Of a stretch of DNA of 64,000 nt, positions 39,080 to 49,875 are shown one piece after another (positions within the stretch are counted from its first letter, which is position 1; every line of letters starts with the position of its first letter). A program made the translations under genes and the position numbers. Source of the DNA: Apostichopus japonicus (lineage: Eukaryota; Echinodermata; Holothuroidea; Aspidochirotida; Stichopodidae); the NCBI RefSeq assembly GCF_037975245.1, contig NC_092566.1, positions 868,001-932,000 of the forward strand, given 5' to 3'. The notes beneath the pieces were generated by a model that saw nothing but the letters and a program-made list of their open reading frames with translations, was not told the DNA's origin and ran no database searches.

Positions 39080-40170
39080 TATTACCTCTTGAATGTTTCG
39101 TATTATGAAGTAAATTCCACCGACCATTTTATTTTGTTTCATTTATGTTAGTCATTGGTTCTCAATAGGTTAAATAGGCTAGAATGGTCATCTTACAATT
39201 TATATGTATTTTAATGATCAAGGAAGGTTTGTCTGTCGAGTCCCGATGACCACAGAGAGAATCTCGGAAAAGTGGTGGAGATTAAATTTAAAGTATTTAT
39301 TAAATTTTGTAGTTATAGAGGGAAATCATTTAGAAAATTCCAAAATGGAAGAGTTGAATTTGAAGCTATGTCGAGATCAAACAAACTTGTTTTGTTTCAA
39401 ATTTAATAATTTAAAGGATTCTTTTCCAACTGTTATGACCAACTGACACACTTTTTTTCATGTTGATGTGCAATATTGAATATGAAAACATAAGCTTAAC
39501 TAACGCTTATTAACATTCATCTATAAAAGGGCAAAATTTCCAAACTGCAAAAAAATTTTGCTCTCAGCAATATAAAGTTAGTTTCTTTCCTTTGCAAGGT
39601 TTTGTAAATTAGCAATCATTAATATATTAAAGTGATATATTTTATCAAACTTAAAATGCGGTTTTGATTGTCATTTATCTCTTTCTCAGCCCCCCCCCCC
39701 CCCATCTCCCTCCATCATTACAAGGAAACAGTTAACCGATCCATCAGAAAACAGTCATCACAAGGGATGATGATACGCAGGAAAACAAACAGTTTCTGGT
39801 ACTCTAAGGAAGGCTGGAAATTATTCCTCGCTTTATGAAATTCACTTTAATTTTGCGACTTAATCGGCTCCTTTAATTCTTTTCAGAAAACTACGTCACC
39901 GATGGATCACTAATTAATCAAAATATATGTTTGGATTGATCATTGAAAAGAACAGTTTAGATACAAATGGAATTTGAGTAAAACAAATAATAATTTAGAG
40001 GCTTAATTTCGCGTGTAGACTCGTCAACCTTGTACTCACGTTGAGGTGGAACATGGGACCGTTTCTACCTCATGACGGGGTAGTGTTGTGTGAGGTAACG
40101 ATCTGGTGAGGGTAGAGATGAGAAGATGGTTTTGGGATAAGACTGCAAATTGATCAGATGGTACCTTTAT
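39080..40170. other. Intergenic DNA downstream of neurogenin
   Basis: AT-rich; contains a 14-base C run at 39690-39703. Nothing else recognised. Confidence 0.5.
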
Positions 40171-40680
40171 TTAAAGTTCATATTAAAAGATCAGGTGGTT
40201 TAGTTATAGGTTGGTATGATTTTTTATGGTTGCCGTGGTTTTGGGGTGTGCTATAATTATTTATTTTTTAAAGTTCATATCAGGGGATATAGTTATAGGT
40301 TGGTATAGTTATGGGTTGGTATGATCTTTTTATGGTTGCCGTGGTTTTGGGGTGTGCTATAGTTTTCTATTATTAAAGTTAATCATAAAAGATCAGGTGG
40401 TATAGTTTGAGGTGTTGTATGAGCTCTGCGTGGTTGGGTTAGGGTTGGTTGGGTTTGGGGTGTGCTATATATATATTTATGTTTAAAGTTCATAATAAAA
40501 GATCAGGGGGTATAGTTTTAGGTGTGGTATGATCTTTTTATGGTTGCCGTGGTTTTGGGGTGTGCTATATAGTATTTTATTTTTTAAAGTTCATAATAAA
40601 AGACCAGGGGTAAATGTTTTAGGTGTGGAATGATCTCTGTATGGTTGGGTTAGGGTTAGTTGGGTTTGGGGTGTGCTATA
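40171..40680. repeat. ~105-bp tandem repeat, about 5 units of two types
   Basis: GGGGTGTGCTATA recurs at about 40243, 40348, 40457, 40557 and 40668. Each unit has TTAAAGTTCATA(A/T), AAAAGATCAGG, TATAGTTTTAGGTGTGGTATGATCT, then either TATGGTTGCCGTGGTTTTGGGG or a GGTTGGGTTAGGGTTGGTTGGG variant. The second type contains a single TTAGGG, not a telomere array. Confidence 0.8.
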
Positions 40681-41194
40681 CCTTGCCACTTGGCTATCTT
40701 CACATCTGATGTCTCCCAACAAACACGTCTCTGTAAACATCATCGATGAAGAGTGAGCTCTAAGAGCATCATTGATTTTGTCCTCCGGCATTGTTTACTA
40801 TTTGTAACGCAATGTCTTTCTCTTCAAATGGCTCGCGTGGATCTGAATCGATCGTAAGTTACTGTGAGAGAAGAATCAATCAATTTAAGAACCGGTTAAA
40901 AGAGGACAAAGTATTCTCTTCATGAATAGATGGGACGTAAATGTCCTATTCTACAAACGTCTATGAATAAACTATTACGTCTAATTCAGTGGTGACCCAA
41001 ACAGAATCCAATGAACCAAGATCATTGAAAATCTCACAATGGCCACTATCAGTTAACGAAAAATGTCAGTGACGTAACCGAATGAACGTGTGGGGGAGGG
41101 GGAGTGAGGGCGGGGGTGGGGGAGTGTCATTCACTCAGTCTATCTGTAGGTTCTTTCTTCACCTATTGGTTAGGATTGTAGAGTATAATATTAA

Positions 41195-41600
41195 TAACAA
41201 CACAATGAGTACGAATTCAATTAGCATTCCCTTTGGTATTAGAACGAGTACTAGTGCAAGGCTCTCAACACGAGTACACGAGTACACGGGTACACGAGTA
41301 CACGGGTACACGAGTACACGGGTACACGGGTACACGGGTACACGGGTACACGAGTACACGAGTACACGAGTACACGAGTACACGAGTTCACGAGTTCACG
41401 GGTTCACGGGTTCACGGGTTCACGGGTACACGGTTACACGAGTACACGGGTACACGGGTACACGAGTACACGAGTACACGAGTACACGGGCACACGGGTA
41501 CACGAGTACTTACATATTGTACTAAAGTATCTAAACTATAGATTTCCAAAGTGTCCCGAGTTAGAGTGTGAGTACACATCCATGAGTACGTGTAGTAGGC
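41195..41600 (+). repeat. Dispersed GAGTAC-type repeat, copy B, with expanded 8-bp minisatellite
   Basis: Within blocks shared with 33217-33385, positions about 41268-41511 are an array of about 30 units of CG(A/G)GTACA, with a cluster of TTCACGGG variants. Since 8 is not a multiple of 3, all frames cycle through 8-residue repeats (EYTGTRVH-like), giving spurious open frames on both strands. Confidence 0.8.
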
Positions 41601-42367
41601 TACATGCCAATATGCAAGAACTCACACAAAAGTGGTACAATTACTGCAACACCATCGTAAACAGAAATGACTCAACGTGTTTCATAAGTGAATACAACTT
41701 TAATTATGTTGGTTTCATTAACCACCTGGTCACGTGATCAAGAAGGAGATGCATCGAAATATATAAGAAGGCGTGCGCTTTTGATTCGAATATGAAACAT
41801 CAGTATTGACTCCATGCATACTTATGCATGAAGAAAACTGCTAAATTTTTAATTAGTATTTTCGTGGAGATTTTGAGCCTGTAAATTATGCCAAGGGATT
41901 GAGGCGTATTGTATTATACCAGTTCAATGTCTCAGTAATGTAAAATGCTTTGAGGGTGACAATAAGGTGCGTATTGAAATATGAGCGTCCGTGACCATAA
42001 TTAGACTTTCTAGCATATTTTGAGGCATAACTGGTGACCTTAACGCACATCTAATACGAAACACAAGATAATGTTTACTGTTGTTTATTTCGGGAGAAAA
42101 GTTGAAAGTAGCATTGTTTACAGGTAATAAATTTCAGTAAAAAGTTTTTTCTGTTTATACCAGTACGAAAACTTGTGAACAAGAAATGCGTTGATAAATA
42201 GTCTAAAGTTTCAAAGATGGAAGCTAAATATGAATTGTATACTTTGAGAATAGACCCCCGACATAGAGATAATTAAATTGTTAAATTGTTGATGTTAACC
42301 GCGGGTAACCGGTTATTATGAACTTCCATGTACTCAGATGCTGTATTGCATGTATATTATATAGGCC

Positions 42368-42571
42368 ATGATACTTAGTAATGTTCCTATATTGTTTCAG
42401 TTTATCATAAATTTGGCTAAAATTCTCATTTTGATTTCTTTGACAGTAAATGCTTCGAAGCCATGTCGAAGAGCCTGGATAGAAGAGATTTTATCGGATG
42501 TGTACGGAACAAAAGGAAACCATTTTTTCCTCAGTCTTTTCGTGACAAGCCTTGCTCAAATATTTTGTTGA
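42368..42571 (+). CDS. Doubtful 67-codon open frame with signal-peptide-like N-terminus
   Basis: ATG to TGA; the first 29 residues are hydrophobic (ILFQFIINLAKILILISLTVNA) and could act as a signal peptide, followed by SKPCRRAWIEEILSDVYG and a second hydrophobic stretch. A TATATTATATAGG motif sits just upstream. An overlapping frame (to 42681) is also open with a somewhat balanced composition. I recognise no family, and AT-rich DNA easily produces hydrophobic frames. Listed only as a weak candidate. Confidence 0.12.
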   Translation: MILSNVPILFQFIINLAKILILISLTVNASKPCRRAWIEEILSDVYGTKGNHFFLSLFVTSLAQIFC

Positions 42572-43722
42572 GCTTGCCAATGCAATCAATCCTTGACAAA
42601 ACAAGTACAAGTAATTTAGAAGTTGTTTCTCGAGGCCATCTCTCTTGTTTATTTCAATCAATGTACAGTTTCGACGAGTAACGGATTTCTATTATGTTTA
42701 TAAAGAAAAAGAACAGAAAATCAAAAGAAGAAAAAAAGCTTTATCTTGTTGTAGGCGGCTAGAGATGTCAAAAGATATGGTTACGTAACGAAACCTAACA
42801 AGTATCGACGCGCTGCGGGCACGCGACTCGCGACTCTGAAATCAATAGAGATAATCTCCTTGCTCTTCAATGTACATAGAAAGACAAAATATGAATGGCG
42901 GAGTGTAAAGAGTAAAAAGCGAAAATAGAGGAATGACAACTGCTCAGGAAATCTTTGACAAAGAATCAATTACAGAGAATTGTTCGTCTCTCCCTTGGTT
43001 TCCGTCGCGCGTGCCAGCTCTCTTGTTGAGTCTGTGTAATCCCCAATTGTTGACACCCTCAAGACCCCTGCTTGTCTTTACAAAATAACGGCCTATCTAT
43101 ATATGGTGGTCCGTTCTAGTACATTTATAACGGTTGCCTTACAGAAACTGTTAAAAACAGATGTCATATCTCCATTAATTAGCTCGGTGGTCGATTCTAA
43201 AATGGCGAGCTTCCTTAAAGATCGGTTCCTTTCTCTCTCATGCATGTATCAAATGTATTTTGTAAGAATGTTTTCTTGTAAGAACATTCTGAAGTATATA
43301 ACGCATACGTCTGACTAACATGACATAAAACTTCCCTGTTGGTTTAACCAGTAAATCATCAAAGTATATAATGTAGCCTCTGAGATATAAGTTTTCACTG
43401 AAAGAAAGGTACCTCTCACTGGTTGATTGAAACGTTGGTAAATTGATAGCCAATTCAACTTTTCGTATATTATAACCTAAATTTTTGAAATTTAGCTACG
43501 AGATTTCTAAATGTCGTCTTATTTAATAAAACCATCTTTATACGCCTTAAACCATTTCATATATGCTGCTCTTTGAAGGCCTAAAGTGACCTAAAATTGC
43601 ATGAGGTCGCAGCAGACGTAAGATACTTACCATCACTTCGAGATCCAAACAAAAAATAAAACAAATAAACATAACAGACCGTCAGATTCTCCATTCTCGC
43701 TGTTTGCGGTTCGTTATATAAA

Positions 43723-44613
43723 CACTTTATGAAGTGTGCCACCATACCTGTACTTTATAAAGTGTGCCACCATACTTGCATTTCATGAAGTGTGCCACCA
43801 TACTTGCACTTCATGAAGTGCGTCACCATACCTACACTATATGAAGTGTGCCACCATACCTGCACTATATGAAGTGTGCCACCATACCTGCACTATATGA
43901 AGTGTGCCACCATACCTGCACTTTATGAAGTGTGCCACCATACCTGCACTTTATGAAGTGTGCCACCATACCTGTACTTTATGAAGTGTGCCACCATTCC
44001 TGTACTTTATGAAGTGCGCCACCATACCTGTACTTTATGAAGTGTGCCACCATACTTGCATTTCATGAAGTGCGCCACTATACTTGCATTTCATGAAGTG
44101 TGCCACCATACTTGCACTTCATGAAGTGCGTCACCATACCTGCACTTTATGAAGTGTGCCACCATAACTGCACTTTATGAAGTGTGCCACCATACCTGCA
44201 CTTTATGAAGTGTGCCACCATACCTGTACTTTATGAAGTGTGCCACCATACCTGTACTTTATGAAGTGTGCCACCATACCTGTACTTGAAGTGTGCCACC
44301 AAACCTACACTATATGAAGTGTGCCACCATACCTGCACTATATGAAGTGTGCCACCATACCTGCACTTTATGAAGTGTGCCACCATACCTGTACTTGAAG
44401 TGTGCCACCATACCTGTACTTTATGAAGTGTGCCACCATACCTACACTTTATTAAGAGTGCCACCATACCTGCACTTTGTGAAGTGTGCCACCATACTTG
44501 CACTTCATGAAGTGCGCCACCATACCTGCACTTTATGAAGTGTGCCACCATACCTGCACTATATGAAGAGTGCCACCATACCTACACTTTATGAAGTGTG
44601 CCACCATACCTGC
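43723..44613. repeat. 28-bp minisatellite, about 32 units, with palindromic core
   Basis: The unit is CACTTTATGAAGTG followed by TGCCACCATACCTG, with TTT/ATA/TTC variants in the core. The form CACTTCATGAAGTG is a perfect 14-base palindrome. A few units lack four bases (TGTACTTGAAGTG). Antisense open frames (VQVWWHTS-type) arise from the array and are not genes. Confidence 0.9.
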
Positions 44614-44810
44614 AGGAAGCTGTCACTTGGACAGTTCGCTGATTACAATATAAGTCTACTGTCATGTTCCAATCAGCATATATGTGTATAATGTAGCGTA
44701 GACCTATATTCATCTGACATACTGAAGCGTTATTCAGCCTATACACTAAAGTATAGTTAAATGTTCGGACTGGCCTAAGGCAGTTTGTAATGACCATCAA
44801 TGTTCTTTTA

Positions 44811-44935
44811 TTAAGTCAATGACTTGGACTCGAGTCACATTGTTTGGACTTGTGACTTCACTTGGCGATAACTGACTTCAACTTGTTGGCATGACAATAA
44901 ATGAATTGTGACTTGACTTGATGGAAAAAAATAAA
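44811..44935. repeat. Degenerate GACTTG/CGAGTCA-type short repeat
   Basis: Multiple diverged copies of GACTTG(A/G)CT and GAGTCAC occur, similar to the (GACTTG)n minisatellites of many animal genomes. Low complexity. Confidence 0.4.
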
Positions 44936-44939
44936 TCCT

Positions 44940-47900
44940 TTCTGTGAATGGATTTGACAAAGAACCATTGGTAGCCTTGGAAGTGTACTTGGTAGACTAA
45001 GGCTTTTCATAAATTAATTTGAAGATGGATTCCACAGATATCATACTCAGTTTTGTATTAAAACATGAAAGAGCGAATGTGATATTCATAACAATGCAAA
45101 GCCAAAAAGTGCACGCTTACTGTAGAACTTATACCTTCTATTATATAATTGCCAGAACAAACTATTTTGATAACAGACTATTGTTTGGAGACATACGACC
45201 AGGCAATGTGTGTTTCACGTCGGCCTGGGAAAAAAAAAATTGCCCTTAGGTATAATTACTATACGGGGAACACTCAAATATCTATCAAATTTATACCCTC
45301 TGGGCATAATGATTGACATCATGATGATTTCGGGAACATCAAACAATAAATTAAAGGATATTTTGCAATCTCAATTTGTTTAGATAAGCCCTCTTATGAG
45401 CTATCAGATCTTAATTAGATTTGTTTTGAAATTTACCCGGAGAATCTTTTTTAGTCGTATTCCTTCGATAATTGATAAAAAGCGCACCCCGTCTTTCATG
45501 TCGATTTCAGACTATACGTGGAATTGTTGGTTGGTTGGTTGAATGAACTCTCAAGTTGAAAAAAAAAAAACACTTTCGTGGGGGCACATGTGTTTCGAGA
45601 CCACCCTGGAAAATGCTACGTTCCCTGGACGAATGATAAGAAACGATGGAAATGGAGGAAAGGAGGTTGAGGGAGGGGTCGGGCAGGGGAGCAGTAATTA
45701 AGAACTATTCATAGCGAATCGTTCATATATTATTGAAGAAAGATATGTTATGAGGTGAAATGTTGTAAAATTATAAATGCAGTGAAGGAAATTGTGCACC
45801 GCTTTACAAAAGAAACAGTTAGTGTATTGACTCTCATTCCGAGTCCATGCACACTCTTTAATTTCAATATGTGATAATTTACATTTTAATAGTGTCCAGG
45901 AGATAATGTCTTCATGGAGTAAACGTCACTCCTATGTATCAAAGAGAGACTTCATGTCGAATTAAGTTCTAAGACTATATGAATGCTTTCAATCTAAAGG
46001 ATTTAAAGTTTCTTGAATTCCCTCCGAGGAGAAGATTGAAATCACTCCTCTAAAGATTGGTCATTGCGTACACTCTCAAAGAGTGAATGAATTGCTTACC
46101 GCTAAGATCTATAGCGCGACTTTAGATCAGCATATAAGGTGTATTTAATGAAAGATGTTTCCATGACAATATCCATTTACGGTGTAGCTAATTAGCTCGA
46201 TAAATGTTCAAGTTTCATTCAAATTTATGAATAAAAACAAAGTTTGTACTCGATTTGACTCTCACCTGATAAATTTATCTTCTATCAGAAACGGACGGAC
46301 TCGGTAACATGACTCTCTAAATATCGATCTTTTAGTGAAAATAAAACCTGGAATATTCACTTTCGATATTTTTTTATCCTATGAGTAGTTGCATGAATTA
46401 ATTTTCGACATTAGCGTGTGAAATATTTAGCGTACGATACGCAAATTACAGGTAAAATATATTCCATAACACACAGTATTAGAAGAACTTAATTGAAACC
46501 TGCAGCAGTTCTAACGTTTAATACAGGAAACTCGAACTGAATTATTTGTAAAGATAACTTAAAATACTAATTGCTTAATTAATTATTCTCTATAGTACAT
46601 TATTATCGTAAATAGACAGTGTCCATTTTGATATCTTTGTTATGGGAACCGACTTGAAAGGAGAAACAAGCCAACTTCCATCCGTCTTAAGTTTATACGA
46701 TAGAGTTCTTTGTTGATGAAGAAAGTCCCCAGAAATCTATGATTCAAATCTTGCTGCGTTTGGGAGATACCTAAAGTTTAAGTTGGTAGATTCTGATTGT
46801 TTTGCAAAACAAATTGTCTCCATTTCATAAATTAAAAAAAATGAAAACAATTAATTAAAACTTCAAGCATATGTGATATTTTAAGAATATACGGTAGCTT
46901 AAATCTTCAGCGTTGCGTGTTGAGGAACACTGTTTGTTTGTTTGTGTATTTCAACATTAAAACTGTGTTATCTTCCAAACTACATGGTTACACTGCTTAT
47001 GCGATAACCCCCCCCCCCCGCCCCACCCCAAATGCCGGGTAAGTCAAATAATTGTCACTAATGCCCAGATTTCAACGAGTATTTTATACGGTCATCCACA
47101 AAGCATATATACTTTATTGAGAATTATTTAAGACCGCCTGCACGTCTGTGAAACAATTGGAGAGCCACAACCTCAAGGAAAGCACTTTTGAAACTTTTAG
47201 TAACTTTTATCAAGTTAAATGTTGATGCCCTTTAACAAATTTAAAAACTTATTTCTCGATAAGCAACATATTACCAATCAATATATATGCATACATGATA
47301 AATTTGAATAGTATGTTAATTGAGGGCGTGTATCCAGTTTCATATCATATATAGATAAACCGTCGTTTGCAATGATTTATTTGTTCAATTTTTCTTGCTA
47401 CTCTACTCAATACTACATAGCCTGGGCACGAAAAGCCTAACAACTTGGTCCACTCTCAACCCCAGTCCCAAATTACGTTAATGCTGTAACCATGTGACCA
47501 CGATGGTACAACATCAATGTTTTACACACGATCTAAGTTAAGGGCATTGAAGACTCGTCCCAAACAGCGTGCGGCCATCTGAAAAAGTTAACTTTCCGTT
47601 GCTTGCAAGTGGCGATTTGTTCGTGTCGCTACAAAATGCAGACAGTACAGTAATGAAACGTGATACCTTGTTATATTTAGCTGGACCTGTGATGTCCATC
47701 GCTGTATCGTTTGTACACTGTGCTGTGGGTATTGACCGAAGCTGTATGTACTGACTGTACACTAGTGTCTAATTACCGATGGTAGCAAGCTGTGTGTGTG
47801 TGTATTTTCTGGGATCGATGGTGGTGTCTGTTACACCTCATTCGAAACTAGGTCAGATTACCGGCATTAGACGTTTCTTTTTGCGCGAGTCTTCACACCC

Positions 47901-49200
47901 CTTTAAAAGGTTGCGAGCGTTCTACTGTGGAGGCCTACTGTATACTGCAACTGTGCTGTACTCTGCTGTACTGTACTGTGTGCTGTACATATCTGAAAAG
48001 AACAAATAATACACATATAATTATAGCCCAAAGGCCGAGATGTCTGCTACTATTTCACATGTAGAATACATAATCATGCCACATGAAACATGATACAACA
48101 TGGACTTCAACACTTTATACCTCAACAACGTGTTGAAACTATATTTATAAAATGCTAAAATCATGCAAGCTTTAATAATAAAAAATCATGAAGCCCGGAA
48201 CTTCCAAGAAAGTGCTTCTTTCAGTAATCTTGGAATAACAAAATAAGAAGCCATAACTGATGATCTATATATTTCTTGTTTCATGTTAATAAATATTATA
48301 ATTAATTAGAAGATTCCATGAAAAGGTGAAGATTTGCTATTTTCTATTTTCTGAGCAGATTAGATCAGTAGACACTCGATAGCGTCAAAAGTCAGTACAC
48401 TACTCATGATATATTAAAGTTTAATTGCCTGATAGCTGACGGTATGGTACGTCCAATTTCTTATCATTTTATAAACGTCATCAATGTCACACCTTTTCGC
48501 AGAAATTTGTTATTGGCAACTTCCAATCGGGGCGTAATATTTTTCTCCCTCCTTCACGGTTACTTAATCATACAACTAGTATACAGGAGTATCGGCCAGG
48601 TTAGCCTCCTCGCAAGACGACGCGTGTTTATCTCACGTTGAATGAAGTCTTTTCGCCTGATTAACAATCCATAGCATCATCCCATTAGAGAAACAATCAT
48701 CTTCAGTCGCACCATACGATGTTTTAAATGGATCACTGGAGTTTCTGCTTCTTTGTGAGGACATAATGACCAGAAAGAAAGTTTTATATAGACGACAGTC
48801 GTCCTCATTATTCTTCATAATCTTACTAATGTCATCAAATTTTAATTATCATCGCAGAAATATTTATATATTTATATACAAAAAGATGAGACGGTCGATT
48901 TCAACATTCTGCATGTTTTACAAGATTACAGAATTAAGATAACGAATAAGTAATATGTCAGAAATATCAACCGAATATGAAATAAAGTAAGTATCTCAGG
49001 AGGAAGGAAACAGGGTGGAAAAACTCTTAATCGCCAGAGCAGTTATGCGTTTCAATGTATAAAGAACTTGAACTTTGTATATCTCAAGTAAGTAAAAAAA
49101 CAAGGAACTTTGTAATAAATAGGGGTTCTTTTGTGAATTTGTCATGCTTTTACCGGTAGGTTAAATGAACAACTGAAACTGAGTGAAATTATAAACAGTG
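44940..49200. other. Intergenic DNA between neurogenin and ceramidase, no gene recognised
   Basis: AT-rich sequence with a G-rich stretch (45650-45695), a 12-base C run (47008-47019), a copy of the CCTGGGCACG repeat (47419-47540) and a short (GT)n tract near 47791. No coding evidence. Confidence 0.5.
47419..47540 (+). repeat. Dispersed repeat family 'CCTGGGCACG', copy B
   Basis: CCTGGGCACGAAAAGCC, AACAACTTGGTCCACTCTCAAC, CCCAGTCCC, GTAACCATGTGACCACGATGG and ACACACGATCTAAG occur in the same order as in copy A. Confidence 0.65.
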
Positions 49201-49206
49201 GATAAG

Positions 49207-49283
49207 AGCAAAGAGATTCGATCTAGTGACTTCAGGTTATAAGCCCTGCCGCCGCTCTAGCATGACTGAGCTATCATAGCCGA
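49207..49283 (-). repeat. tRNA-like fossil sequence
   Basis: On the minus strand: GGCTATGATAGCTCAGTCATG (A-box-like), a CAGGG-CTTATAA-CCTG hairpin resembling an anticodon arm, and GATCGAATC (B-box-like). Stems are imperfect and there is no clear acceptor partner, so a SINE head or decayed tRNA is more likely than a functional gene. Confidence 0.35.
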
Positions 49284-49755
49284 TTATATATATAGCCATG
49301 CAGTTCTTAGCTGAGAGGGGGGGGGGGGGGAGCTCATTTGCCACAGTAGGCTACCCTGCTGTGTAAATCGGGTTCTTGGATTGCCATTCTTTGCTTTCTA
49401 GATGCTAATGGCGTGCTATATATTGGATATATGTATAGAAATGTCAGCCGACGCGATTTAAATCTTTAGCAACTTATTTGGATCATGCCAACTTTTAATT
49501 AACCGATGGGTAATTAGAGAGGGCAAAGTTCAATTTGGGTGAGGGGTGTGCGATCACTAGATAAGGATTCCGCAATAGGATGCGGTATCATACACCTTAA
49601 ATTACAGTCATTATTGCCATCGTACAAGTTACGCACTGGTCTCAAACACCAATAGGTTTCAAAATCCTCACATTAAAATAAGGACGCTTACTTTTACAGA
49701 GTTTGAACTCGTCATTGATGGTTCACTTTCGTCTCGTCGACGTACTTTTTCCACA

Positions 49756-49875
49756 ATGAAAGCAATCAGTTGTGTTTTCGCGTTTATTCTTGGTGTAGCC
49801 CTAGGTCAAGACCCAAATTTTATTGTTGGAGTAGGAATTGAAGATGTAACGGGACCAGCTGCCGATGTAAACATG
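49756..49875 (+). CDS. ASAH2: Neutral ceramidase coding exon 1
   Basis: Codons 1-40. Encodes the signal peptide (MKAISCVFAFILGVALG) and the first strand of the catalytic domain, FIVGVGIEDVTGPAADVNM. It ends in phase 0 at ATG|GTAAGC. Confidence 0.92.

Noticed and set aside
40430-40665. Interstitial telomere (TTAGGG)n
   Set aside because: Only single TTAGGG motifs occur within a different, longer repeat unit.
43723-44613. Array resembling a CRISPR (regular repeats)
   Set aside because: Units are strictly head to tail without unique spacers and the genome is eukaryotic; it is a minisatellite.
49207-49283. Functional tRNA gene
   Set aside because: A- and B-box-like blocks and an anticodon-like hairpin are present, but the acceptor and D stems do not pair convincingly.
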